A DNA stretch of 64,000 nucleotides. It comes from Hyaloperonospora brassicae (taxonomy: Eukaryota > Oomycota > Peronosporomycetes > Peronosporales > Peronosporaceae). Positions within the stretch are counted from its first letter, which is position 1; every line of letters starts with the position of its first letter. Below, piece by piece: positions 19,878-33,098 of the stretch. Location: positions 62,001 to 126,000 of the forward strand of contig CANTFL010000090.1 in assembly GCA_947650285.1 (NCBI GenBank), read 5' to 3'. The notes beneath the pieces are model-generated. The model searched no databases, had not been told where the DNA came from, and was given only the letters and a program-made list of their open reading frames with translations. The position numbers and the translations under genes were made by a program.

Positions 19878-20792
19878 ATGGTTCGATGCCAAGATCTGAC
19901 CATCGGCAGTGGCAGCGACATCCGAGTTTCTACGTGCTCACAGTCACGAGTCGTTTGTAGCCGAACCCCACATATTCTCACGAGTCGAGAGCGTAAAGTC
20001 GTCGCGGACTTTGCCAAAGATCTCTACATGACACACGCCGCGAACGTGGAGATACTTCTGCAAGCGTAAAACAAACTTCGCGCGTGGCAGGAGGCACGCA
20101 AGTCGAGAAAGTTTCCAATTGGACGTTCGGGTATTGCGGGCAAAGTGTGGTATGGCTTGCACGAGTCGCCGACGTTTCGGCGTGGCGCGTGGAACAACGA
20201 GGAAGACACAGCGGTTCGACGGTTGGCCACGGGACAAGAAGACCCGAAACTGGTGAAGAAGTGGCACGAGATTGCAAAGCGCATGCCAGTGCCGGAAAGA
20301 CCAGCAGCTCATTGTCTTACTCGGTACAAGACAGCGCTGGACGCGGGAAACACGCGGTCAACCTTTACGCCAGAAGGAGAGTAGATCCTGCGTGAAGCTG
20401 TCCCGGTCTTTGGCGAAAAGTGGAACGTGGTTGCAGATTTGATGGACGGCCGTGTGTCGGAGCAGATCCGCCATCGATGGCAGCTCTCGCTTGCACCAGG
20501 TCTTCGGTGAGGCAAGTTTTCGCTTAGTGAGGATCGACGGCTGCTACTCGCACTTCGTGCACACGTGCCAAAAGGCAGTGAGTCCAATCAGGATCAGGTG
20601 CCGTGGAACGACATTTGTCATCATGTGCCCGGGCGAACGCAGCCAGCGCTTCGGGGCCGATACGTTAATTGCATCAACCCGAACTTGTCGTCCCGTAAGT
20701 TCACCGAGCAGAAAGATGGCTCATTCTTACAAGATAGCGCGAGTGGGGCGTCGAGTCGCCCAGACTCGGGCCGCGGCTTGCTGCTGAGCTAA
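19878..20792 (+). pseudogene. Myb-repeat (SNAPC4-like) DNA-binding protein, broken
   Basis: A single frame with three internal stops (TAA 20067-20069, TAG 20382-20384, TGA 20508-20510) and no frameshift. It reads tandem Myb-type helices: RGAWNNEEDTAVRRLATG with KWHEIAKRMP and CLTRYKTAL; ILREAVPVFGEKWNVVADLM with QIRHRWQLSL; then FSLSEDRRLLLALRAHV with VPWNDICHHVPGRT and LRGRYVNCI. Trp spacing and the PxR-x-x-x-x-x-RY pattern fit a chain of Myb repeats like those of SNAPc subunit 4. The N-terminal block (LRAWQEARKSRKF) also fits. Its position between inverted repeats suggests it is either captured or an element-encoded DNA-binding protein. Confidence 0.65.
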
Positions 20793-21058
20793 GTGGCCGC
20801 ACGAAATCTCAACTGTGTCAATGCTGAAGACAATTGGATCCAGACGCTTATGACGAACGTTGTCGCGCCCTGATTGATGCAAGCAAAAGCCATACAACAG
20901 CCGTCTTCTGTCGCCGGTCAATACATCAACATGAATCTTGCTTTGGGAAGAAACACACAAAGCGTAGTACGTACAATGGTATCACAGTGGAGCAAGTAGC
21001 AACCGAGTCGTTTCCGCGAGGTCGTGCAGCTTTAGTGCTGCATAGTTTCAAAGAGTTG

Positions 21059-21130
21059 GAAGTCCTTTTTATCATTTGAGGCAGTCGGGTGTGCCCGTAG
21101 CAAAAGTGGGGTGTGCCCCTAGTCGTGGCC
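21059..21130 (-). repeat. right terminal inverted repeat
   Basis: Inverted partner of 19610-19681. Confidence 0.8.
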
Positions 21131-24100
21131 TTATAAAATAGCACAGCTAACCCAACATCACGTCGTGAAGAAACATTCGTGAGCGTTACCCGCAATAATA
21201 ATAGCACAACCGACAATACCGACCTCATTTCATGTGACGGGATCATTTCGTTGCAAGGGGAACCCTGTACTATTCCAGGGTAGGGCAGCTTGCTGCCTGT
21301 AGACAAAGCTTGGTGCCTCGTCATAGATAACAACTTGTTTTTGTTACCGAAATTACCCGTAAGACGATATAACCCTTACGTTTTGCTTTTCGCATCGTTT
21401 AACATCAAACTAAATGGTCACGTCAATCAACGTCTATCCCGTCATTCGGTCAGAGCGGCTGGCGCAAAAGAAGAAAAAGATATTGATCTAAAAAGAGAAG
21501 TAAATGGATCCCACAAATTACGTCGCAGACAAGTCGATCTTCGGGTATCAGTGACAGAAATATCCCCTCCACTTAAAGCCCGACGGTCGTGACGCGCGCG
21601 TGAACAAATGAACTGTCACATTTTGTGCAGCCGCATTCAGCCGTTTTCAAATGTTTGACGCTCAACATTAGCAACGCTACCAATCGACGAAGAGCGGTTG
21701 CGATACCCTCTTTCTGCGTCGCCAATCGTCCCTCACGCACGAAGCGAATTGATTGCTGACAGCGGAGTCATCACTGGTCATTTTACGCGTCGCCGCATGA
21801 AAGAGACATCACAATGCACACACGTACCATCTGCAGTGATCCTCTCGGAGCTTTGTAAGGCCGACTTTTCTGCAGCGATGTGTGCTGCCCAAAAGGTTGA
21901 GCTTCGGGCTATCGTTCCCAGACGGAGATTTGTCCCAGATTCGTCCATGTGGATGCGATCCGGAACGGACCGTCCAATGGCCACATATCTTGCGGTCTTG
22001 ATCGGACCGTCCACTCGCTACATATCGTGCGATCCAGAGAATGGCTGACGTGGCCCGCACTGCAATCAGACGACGGCCTTGTTCAGGTACGATGCACGTA
22101 TACCGCACCAAACTTGTCGCCTTGTCGCGGTTTGACGACACAAGCACTCTTTGGTGAAGTGTAAAGATCCTAATGATTTGTCTAGTGTTGTCCGCCCGTC
22201 GTTGCTGTCGAAGCCCAGATAGTCCTGACGACGTGATATGCTTCGCCACCCTATGGGTCCAGAGAAACCGATGGGTGTACAAGCACGAGGAAACAACAGT
22301 CGATCAAGCCGAATCGGAACTACGTCTCACACTGCTTCGACAGCTCCAAGCTGTAGCGGTCAGGGATCACCGATCTAACCGGGACGGGGACGACTATATA
22401 TTTTTCCGGCTAGCGACGGAACTGTTTCGAGCTCCGGTTACTCCGAGGCCGGTTACTCGATATGAACCGGAAAGGCAGCTCACATCACCGGTAGGGTGCT
22501 CGAGCGGCTAGAGACTTTTCAGCTATCTTGTAAACCGTAAAGGTATAAAGACAGACTGTTACTCTCTCTCTAGTCCTTACGACGTGCAATGTCGGCGCCT
22601 TTTCAATGCATAGAGCGCACCTCAACCGAACGAGTGGTGGTATCTGCTGGTCAATTGTAAGAACGCGAACGACACGGAACACAGACGCGTCAACACGAGC
22701 AAACGTTGCTCAGCCAATATTGAGTCCACCTAACATAGCGTTTCCATCGCGCCGGAGTGGAGGTGCCGTTGCTAAGCGCTTCAGCGTCTGGGTATAGCAG
22801 GCATGGGCGCGGCAAGTTATATACCGAAGGCACTTCGTGGCGGACGATGGCACAGAATCGAAGCGAGCACTCTTGGAGATGGGGTCATGACCATCGAGTA
22901 TACGGGAAAGCAGCTTGCCACGTGTGGATGGGCTCGGCGACACCGCACTTTAGGGCGAGATGTGCCGACAGTCGAGTATACCTGCTGGTGTTAGGCATAC
23001 GCCACCATCATCAACGTCAAGGCTGATGGACGGTTACGCTGGGTTTGAATCTCAGCTTGCATGTCGTCTCATGCCTCTGTGTGGCGCTAGCAATAGCATG
23101 TTCAGCAGACGCCTCACGCCCGCATGCAACGGTTTATGATCCACTCTAGTATGCACAATCCTTGCGCAAGCTATCCTCACCATCACCGAATGCTGGCGTC
23201 GTTCGCTCCATAAGATCAGGCTCAAGCGTTAGACCAAACGCAACAGTGAGCTCGGAATAGCCAGTTGCAAAGACAAAGTGGTATGCGGATAATGTGCTCA
23301 GCGTGTTCAGTCTGTCGAACCACGCTCTAGACCCAGTGGACCAGGTGGATACAGAAGCAAGAGGGAGCAAGCACAGACCACGATATAGCGGAAGATCCAC
23401 ACAGTCTTCGTTACCCCTTTCGGGCTGCTACGATCACCACGAAGCAGCGACAGGGCCGGGAAGGAAGCAATAATCTTTCTTACGCCTTGCTACAGAGACG
23501 ATCCGGGAAACCACCACTGATCGGCAGCCAGAAAGGCATGTCCCAGGTGTTGTGATCAGTACGCCTCGGCATGAATTTTCGCACAAGAGCCGGTAGCTCA
23601 AGTGGTATGGTGTGGCAGCACCACGCGAGAGGCCTCGGTTCGACATCCAGTGATTGCAGAAAAAAGTTAACACCTTCGGGTACTGGTGTGCCGGGGTTCC
23701 CCAGCACTGTCCTGCCAGACAGTGACGCCCCCCATGTTTCGTACGTTTAGGTGCTTGTTAGAAAGACTCTGTCTGCATTAGAAACGTGCGACTCGACGAA
23801 CAGTAATGCGCGACCAGACGATTACTAACGTAGAGTCAGAGAGAACCCAGTGGGCTTTGAGTAGCAACAGGAGGTTGTGAGCTAAGGACCTAAATGTATC
23901 TTTACTGTGCATTTTGCAAAACTTCGATCACTTTCTTTACCAGGTAGGCGGCAAGAGCCCGTCCAGTGACTAGGGACTTTACAGAAAGCTTGTGAATCGT
24001 ACAGGTGAAAAGCCAGTCTGCCTTTCTTTCTCTTCCCCTCTCTCTCTCTCTCTCTCTGATCGCGTGGCTCGAGACCACACGTCTATCAAGGGATAGGCGA

Positions 24101-24271
24101 TGGCGTTGCAACGACAAGAGGAAAAAGATGACGACCCTCGTTGCGACGCTCGTTGCACATGAGCAGCCAACGACATGCGATCGGCCACCACAACGAGACT
24201 AGGGTTAGCGCTGTGTAGACTCTTGAGCCCTTGTCGATCGTTTGGCAGCTCGATTGGCTCCAGTGTTTCGG
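21131..24271. other. gene-poor stretch before the RXLR gene
   Basis: About 3.1 kb without a recognisable protein gene. It contains an imperfect tandem repeat near 21955-22040 (a CGGACCGTCCA ... ACATATC unit twice), the tRNA-like segment listed separately, and a CT run at 24040-24057. Short frames such as 22803-22994 show no family features. Confidence 0.5.
23587..23750 (+). repeat. possible tRNA-derived SINE or decayed tRNA
   Basis: A box-A-like word TAGCTCAAGTGG (23594-23605) and a box-B-like word GGTTCGACATCC (23637-23648) are spaced as in a tRNA gene. The acceptor and T stems do not pair, so it is not a working tRNA. Two small hairpins follow (GTGC-GGGG/CCCC-GCAC at 23688-23707 and ACTGTC/GACAGT at 23706-23723). 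This fits a SINE head with a structured body. No second copy is in the window. Confidence 0.3.
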
Positions 24272-24287
24272 TCATTCCGCAATTCTC
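24272..24287 (+). promoter_or_regulatory. oomycete core promoter (initiator plus flanking element)
   Basis: TCATTCC followed directly by GCAATTCTC matches the oomycete initiator (consensus around YCAYTYY) and its downstream flanking element (CAWTTTNYY-like, one base off). It lies about 50 bp before the effector ATG, giving a short leader. An inverted CCAAT word (ATTGG) is some 20 bp further upstream. Confidence 0.65.
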
Positions 24288-24323
24288 ACGCCTCCCCCCA
24301 AACGACCACCACGAAAACACTCA

Positions 24324-25343
24324 ATGATGCGTCTCTACCACTGCTACTACTGCATTCTCCTCCTGCCTTCTGCTGCTATCACTGGCGTGACCGCCAACTC
24401 CTTGGAACGATTCGATTCAAGGGTCACTCCACCAGCTAACGCTCGTGACGTCGCTGGACAACGCGGCGGCGTTCTTGTCACTCGAATGTTGAGGGTGCAG
24501 GAAACAATCGATACTGAACAGAGGATGATCAGTACTGGGGCACTTTCCAAGATGAAGACCATGCTCGGTCTCGTTGAATCGGACACGAATAAATTGCTCA
24601 CCATTGCAAAGGCCCATACACTGAGTCAGCAACAAAGTGCTTCCAACGCAGATCGCGCCATCGAATTTTTGACAGCGCTGACCGACAAAAATCTGGGCCT
24701 CTTCAAAAAACATCTTGTGAAGACGGTTAAAAAGCGTAAACAGCCCGAGGAGTTGGACGCCGACACATTGGTGGCCAAGTTTTTAGTGACTTCGTTTGGC
24801 GACGAGACGCTGGCAAAGGCGTTCGTAAAGCTAGGCGATGCGGATGGGCTTCTGGCAGCGTCAAAAGTACGAAGCATGGTGTTCAGAAAATGGGCTGCAG
24901 AAGGCAAGAAACTGAAAGACATCATCCCGTTGTTAAAGGTTACTGACGATGTCGAAATCTTTGAACCCCAAGTCACGAACTTCCTGCTCAAGTTCGGCAA
25001 GGAAACCGAGGGCCCAGATTTCCTCATCTCGGACGTAAACGAAGCTATGCTCAGGCATTGGGGTGGCAATTACGCCAGGTATATCTCTGGTATTCTGCGA
25101 TGGGAGGCGAAGCAAGGCGGTGCGGCTAAATTCACTGCTGGAAGTCGATACCACTGGGCGTTATCAGACTTAACGCAATATCCAACTTCACCAGATTCGC
25201 TAGTTAATAATTTGAAGATTATTCAAGGGCAACATTCCTATCTCAGGGATGGCGAATATTTACATCTCACGGACGACCAGCTGAAGAAAGTCGGAGAGGA
25301 TTATGCTCATGTTCTAAAACTTGTCAGCGGCGATCCGGTTTGA
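24324..25343 (+). CDS. secreted RXLR-type effector candidate with WY-like helical body
   Basis: 339 residues from the ATG at 24324 (a second ATG follows at once). A signal peptide with core YYCILLLPSAAITGV probably ends after VTA at residue 24. An exact RXLR motif, RMLR, is at residues 54-57. The usual EER is replaced by DTEQR about ten residues later. The rest is helical with WY-fold spacing, for example LVAKFLVTSFGDETLAKAF, VFRKWAAEGKKLKDIIPLL and ALSDLTQYPTSPDSLVNNL. Secretion and host delivery are inferred from the family; the host target is unknown. It is single-exon, isolated in repeat-rich DNA and has a canonical core promoter, all typical of oomycete effectors. The frame is intact. 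Confidence 0.85.
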   Translation: MMRLYHCYYCILLLPSAAITGVTANSLERFDSRVTPPANARDVAGQRGGVLVTRMLRVQETIDTEQRMISTGALSKMKTMLGLVESDTNKLLTIAKAHTLSQQQSASNADRAIEFLTALTDKNLGLFKKHLVKTVKKRKQPEELDADTLVAKFLVTSFGDETLAKAFVKLGDADGLLAASKVRSMVFRKWAAEGKKLKDIIPLLKVTDDVEIFEPQVTNFLLKFGKETEGPDFLISDVNEAMLRHWGGNYARYISGILRWEAKQGGAAKFTAGSRYHWALSDLTQYPTSPDSLVNNLKIIQGQHSYLRDGEYLHLTDDQLKKVGEDYAHVLKLVSGDPV

Positions 25344-27158
25344 TATTTGAAGGTTTTTTCAGATATTGCGAAACGCGCGAGCTCGTAGCAGGATGTTCTT
25401 GATAGTAGGTAAAGTAGCTAATACATTTCATTCTGTTTGAAATATGCGTACTTGTGATGTGTCTTTGGTGGGACCACGACAACGATTGCAGAGCGGAAGA
25501 GCACATCTGCGTACTGCTCTAAAGCGTAGACAAATAGATTATTCTCTCGCTCTAGACAATCCTAGATTGTCAACATTGCTATAGCTCTGCCAGGTCCGTC
25601 TTGCATAACGCGTTTGCTTCCTGCACCGTCAAGTCGCGCAGCACCACTTGCTTTTTCGTGCCTGAATAAAATGTCCAACAACACCGAATTCTCAGTCCTG
25701 ACATTTGCTCGCGGCATAGCAAAAACATGACACGAGTAAACTCATTTGACATCGACACGAATTTGATTTCCGTCAAGTTCGGACATGCATAGCAAGTGTG
25801 CACTTACAATTATGACAGTGCAGCTCAGGTATTCATTGAACTAAGATCCGCTTTATTACGAGTCTAAAGGATGGTCGCTACCTACGTTACTCGGGTATTA
25901 CCTTTTGTCTCATGTACGAAAGCCTTCAGCTGTGCAGGCATCATCGATTGGCGTTTCGTTCATCGTCATGAGATCACTTGGACCTCGTCAAGGTTCTTAC
26001 TGTATCAATTATTTACCTACCCAACTAGACTGGCCAGGTGTCGACGTATGTGGTAAAGAAAATTACGGGAGCTTCGGACAGCGACACCATGTCGATCCGA
26101 TGAACAAGTATTGTCATTTTCTCCACTTCCTTCCAGATTCTCGAGCTTGCACAGAGCAAGCTTATACAGTATCGTTGTGGACGATTTTATGCCGAAGCTG
26201 TACAGTCCATTTTGCGCACGTCTCGACCAACCTGGCGCTACATAGCCGCCCACTTCATCATGTGTCACTTTACGACGTCTCGCAGTTACCATCCAAAGCT
26301 ACCATCGGGTCGGTTTCCGTAGTCTAGCTGCGACGTGGTCGTAACGTCGGTCCGGCGATCTGCTTTCATTCGGTGTGAGATCAAGGATTACGCAGGTAGC
26401 CAGATTTGTTGGATGGTGCACTGGAACATCTCACGTTGTGGTCTTCGCCCAACTGCTCGAACCACTGCCGAAACACGTTTCCCGCCAAATTCTTGAGCTG
26501 AGGAGCAGCGAATATGTGACGAACTGCGAGGGCAGTGCCAACAACAGAATACAAGTCGTCATCCTGTGTGATATGGAAGCGTAGACCGCTTGTCGGCGGT
26601 GGCCATCGGGGTCAACCGTAACGTTTGATGTGATCCAGACTGTCGGGTTTGCGAGCAATACATAATGGCGCTGCGACACATGTACGAACGCATCGCACAT
26701 GAGTACGATGCACACGCCTGGTCATGCATGTCGAGTGTTACGCGAGCGCCCACACCCATGCAACGCCTCGAAATGGGCTCACTGACACAGCGGTCGGTGC
26801 TCAAATGACGAGATATGGCGGGACAACTGACCACCACTCGCCCGTCCACAAACCGAGTGGACCTGGACGAAACGCAACGGTCTTTATACCGAGAAGCACG
26901 TCTTGGGAAGCGCGTAGACGGAATGGGAGGCGGACGCACTCTCGCACGTCCGCCTTACCAAGGATAGTATGTGGTAAGGTCATAGGACCAGCGATCGTTC
27001 GCACAGGGATAGCTGACAAGATTATCCGAAGCAACACCGGCGGTAAAGCAAAACACCTGCAACGCGAATCAGCGTCACAGGACACTTGTTATAAACCACT
27101 GCAACAACAACTCGCGTTTGCTTTTAGTGTGCTTCCACGTCGTGTGCACCGCCTCTTA
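25344..27158. other. intergenic, no gene recognised
   Basis: About 1.8 kb with only short frames on both strands and no recognised domain, RNA gene or repeat end. Confidence 0.5.
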
Positions 27159-28805
27159 TCAGTCGACCTTGGGAGCCTTCTTACGCTGCCGCAGCTTCTG
27201 CTGCTTATCGTCACTGTCCACAGCCTTGACGTCCGTCTTGACCTCGTCTTCCGCACCGCTCTCGACCTTCTCGTCCTTCACTCGCTTCGGCGAACCTGAA
27301 GCGCAGCACAAGAAGAAAAAGCCAAGCATCGCCAGTACGGACACGCCAATGATTGACCCGAGGGCGATCACGGGGTTGGCGTTGGCGTACGTGGCAAACT
27401 TGGCCGCAAATGACTCCAGCGTCTTCATCACACTGTTCTCGACAACGCCGTCACTCTCCTTTTCGACACTCGCGCTTGCCTTGACTTCTGCTGCGTGCTT
27501 TGGGCCCCACGTCAGCGCTGCAAACTCTTGGGCTTTCTTCAAGTCATTGCCAAGCCAAAAGTTGTCAAACGTAATCCCTTCCGTCATCGTCCACACCTCC
27601 ACGGCCAGAGCGTCGATGGGGTCCATACGTGCCGGGTGTGCATCTTCAAAGTAGTCCGGGTTTGGGACTTTGCGAGCCTTCCACTCGCCCTTGTAGGCCG
27701 GATTAGGAATGTACGGGGCGTAGAACTTCCCCTTGTAATTCGGATTCGCTTTCGTTGGCCGTTTCCACTCACCACACCCAGACACGGAAGCACACTTTGG
27801 GTTGGCAATCTGCGGCACGACAAACTCCCCGTCGTCCTCATCATCCCAATCTTCTGGCTTGACCACATCCGGGTCATCAATCATCGCAGCTTCGTCATCC
27901 AGCCAATCGTCAGGCTTGACTGCGTCCTCGTCCACGACACGAGCCGGCGCATCTTCGTCCCAGTCGTCCGGCTTCACCGCATTTGGATCCCGAATCTTCT
28001 TCTCGTCCACCCAATCACTTGGCTTCGAGTCCGCCGGGTCGTCAATCTCCTTCTCCGGCATCACAGCAGGCATGAAATCCTGCAACAGACTCCCGCTCTT
28101 GACCGACTCCTGGTCGACAAACACCTCAAACGAGTTGTCGTCGCGGACTACGACCGTGTACACGTGCGTGTCCTCGTCGTCCTTGATGCGCGGCGCGTCC
28201 ATCATCTGCTTCTCCTCGTACACGCCCGTCACGGGGTTCTTGTGCTGGAAGATCAAGTGCACTTTGTCACTGGCGCCGCACTTGTCGGGACCAAACATCA
28301 GCACAAACGGCGTCGAGTCGCTAAAGCTCGAGTAGTCGGGACGCGGCTCGACCTGCCGCAGCAGCTTCACGTACGCGCCGCCGCAGCTCAAGCCCTTTTG
28401 CAGCTTCACCTCGTACTGCACGACGAGCTCCGTCTTTCCCTCGCTGCCGTCCACGTGCAGTGGCTCGTCCAACTTCACTGCGAGTCCATAGTGACGCGCC
28501 GGCGTGCTCAGCACGAGCCCGTGGTCGGGCGCCGCAGCGTCCGTCGCCATCGCGTCAATGCGCACGTCCTGGCCCGCGTACTTCTCGTGCGCGCTCTTGA
28601 ACCAGCGCGAGTCGGCCAGCTGCGTCGCTGCTTCAAACGTCTCGACAAAGAGCGCGCTCGTTGCCAGCGCCTGCAGCTCTTGCGTCGACCGCTCGGCCGT
28701 CGGCTGCGCGTCTTGACCGGCACCTGCGGCGTCCGTGTGCTCCTGCGCGGCAACAAACGGCGCGAGCAGAGCCGACGCAACGGCCACGTTGACGAGGACT
28801 TTCAT
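27159..28805 (-). CDS. calnexin, ER membrane lectin chaperone
   Basis: 548 residues from the ATG at 28805. A signal peptide ([20 protein letters not shown]) precedes the lectin domain ([35 protein letters not shown]). The P-domain has four type-1 repeats ([32 protein letters not shown]) followed by type-2 repeats ([34 protein letters not shown]). A single membrane span ([20 protein letters not shown]) and a charged cytosolic tail ending [10 protein letters not shown] complete the family layout. Calnexin holds monoglucosylated glycoproteins during folding in the ER. The frame extends upstream beyond 28805, but that part encodes no plausible protein and the signal peptide fixes the start. Confidence 0.96.
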   Translation of the reverse strand: MKVLVNVAVASALLAPFVAAQEHTDAAGAGQDAQPTAERSTQELQALATSALFVETFEAATQLADSRWFKSAHEKYAGQDVRIDAMATDAAAPDHGLVLSTPARHYGLAVKLDEPLHVDGSEGKTELVVQYEVKLQKGLSCGGAYVKLLRQVEPRPDYSSFSDSTPFVLMFGPDKCGASDKVHLIFQHKNPVTGVYEEKQMMDAPRIKDDEDTHVYTVVVRDDNSFEVFVDQESVKSGSLLQDFMPAVMPEKEIDDPADSKPSDWVDEKKIRDPNAVKPDDWDEDAPARVVDEDAVKPDDWLDDEAAMIDDPDVVKPEDWDDEDDGEFVVPQIANPKCASVSGCGEWKRPTKANPNYKGKFYAPYIPNPAYKGEWKARKVPNPDYFEDAHPARMDPIDALAVEVWTMTEGITFDNFWLGNDLKKAQEFAALTWGPKHAAEVKASASVEKESDGVVENSVMKTLESFAAKFATYANANPVIALGSIIGVSVLAMLGFFFLCCASGSPKRVKDEKVESGAEDEVKTDVKAVDSDDKQQKLRQRKKAPKVD

Positions 28806-29025
28806 GCCGTTTCCCTTTCCGTTTCCCTTTCCCTTTCCGCTTCTCAGTGCGCAAATTCTCGAATGCACTCTCAGGGCGGCGGACACGTACTGCGTCCCGT
28901 GGGGCGGCGTTGACGGGACTTTCAGCGAATGACCGACGAGGTTCACATCGACGACGTGTGATTGGACAAAACGAGGCGACCGAGGGGGCCTCGCCCCGCG
29001 CGCAAAGATCGATCGACGACGCAGT
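28806..29025. promoter_or_regulatory. bidirectional promoter region, calnexin / proteasome beta-4
   Basis: Only 220 bp separate the two divergent ATGs. A tandem TTTCCC / TTTCCG run (28809-28842) lies just ahead of the calnexin ATG, with a CATTCGAGAATTTGC initiator-like word further out on the same strand. A CCAAT-type ATTGG (28961-28965) sits between the genes. Confidence 0.5.
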
Positions 29026-29724
29026 ATGGACGCCACGCGACAGCGCACGCAGCGCCCCATTGTGACGGGCACGTCGGTGATCGCGCTCAAGTACAAGGGC
29101 GGCGTCATGATGGCGGCGGATACGCTGGGATCCTACGGCTCGCTCGCGCGCTTTACCGACCAGCGCCGCCTCACGGGCGTCCACAATACGACGCTATTGG
29201 GCGCCGGTGGGGACTTTAGCGATTTCCAGTTTATCCAGGACAAGATGGACGAGCTCGAGGTGTACGACTTTAACCAGGAAGACAAGTGCGATCTGACGGC
29301 GCCCGAGATCTACCACTACCTCCAGCGGCTCATGTACCACCGTCGGAACAAGTTTGACCCGCTGTGGAACACAGTCGTCGTGGGCGGTCTGCACCCTGAG
29401 ACGCACAAGCCGTTCTTGGGCCAAGTGACGATGATTGGACTGGCGTTTGAAGGCGACTATATTGCCACGGGGTTCGGCCATCATCTGGGCATGCCGCTGC
29501 TGCGCAAGCACTGGCGGCCGGACATGGACGAAGCCGAGGCGCGTACGTTACTGGAAGACTGTATGCGCGTGTGCTTGTACCGTGACTGCCGAACGATCAA
29601 CCGCGTGCAGTTTGCCAAGGTCGCTGCAGATGGCGTGAGTATCCCGGAGCCTGTCAAGATCGACACGAAGTGGGACCACTCGCTGTTTGTCAAGACCAAG
29701 TCGGAGTTTGGAGCTTCGTGGTAG
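29026..29724 (+). CDS. PSMB4: 20S proteasome subunit beta type-4 (beta7)
   Basis: 232 residues. The family marks are clear: [46 protein letters not shown], a helix with [20 protein letters not shown], and [20 protein letters not shown]. This subunit takes the seventh place in the beta ring, is non-catalytic and is needed for joining half-proteasomes. The short N-terminus (MDATRQRTQ) gives little propeptide. Divergent from calnexin. Confidence 0.95.
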   Translation: MDATRQRTQRPIVTGTSVIALKYKGGVMMAADTLGSYGSLARFTDQRRLTGVHNTTLLGAGGDFSDFQFIQDKMDELEVYDFNQEDKCDLTAPEIYHYLQRLMYHRRNKFDPLWNTVVVGGLHPETHKPFLGQVTMIGLAFEGDYIATGFGHHLGMPLLRKHWRPDMDEAEARTLLEDCMRVCLYRDCRTINRVQFAKVAADGVSIPEPVKIDTKWDHSLFVKTKSEFGASW

Positions 29725-30082
29725 AGAAGCGCCAACGGATTGCCAAAACGCAGGTGAGGCTGACGAGCGAGGAAGACGAGAGAGGAGTAGCAGCGACGAT
29801 CTGTGCTGCTGCCACGACCAGTTGGTCCTGTCGTGAGGACGCAGGGCGCTACTTCCACTCGCTTGTGTGCCGCGTGACGTCGGAGCAGCAACAAGGAGAG
29901 CTCGAGGTGCTACGAATGGGAAAAAAGCGAGAAAACCAACTAAACAATCTACCCGATGGCTGAATCTGAGTCTCTTATTCTCGTCGCACATGACAACGAC
30001 AGCACCACTCGTTTATGCATTGTGCAGTCGCGCCATCTCGAAACAGACTCGTTGGCCATCATCGTCATCATCATCATCATCA
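29725..30082. other. convergent 3' spacer
   Basis: 358 bp between the stops of two convergent genes (PSMB4 and the ZCCHC10-like gene). It holds a TCA/CAT trinucleotide run at about 30060-30090 reaching into the end of the latter gene. Nothing else seen. Confidence 0.5.

Positions 30083-33098
<3,016 letters not shown>

Larger units (their letters stand above)
19610..21130. mobile_element. TIR-bounded element carrying a Myb-repeat pseudogene (non-autonomous DNA transposon)
   Basis: A 72-bp inverted repeat at each end (64 of 72 positions matching by eye) begins GGCCACGACTAGGGGCACAC. The 1.5-kb interior holds one broken Myb-type gene and no transposase motif I recognise. The flanking trinucleotides are TGA on the left and TTA on the right, close to but not a clean TWA duplication as made by PIF/Harbinger. 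Superfamily is therefore open. Confidence 0.65.

Noticed and set aside
23587..23660. Functional tRNA gene
   Set aside because: Box A and B words are present but acceptor and T stems do not pair.
27495..28913. 472-residue frame opposite calnexin
   Set aside because: A shadow of the GC-rich calnexin gene; no domain, and the sense protein is unmistakable.
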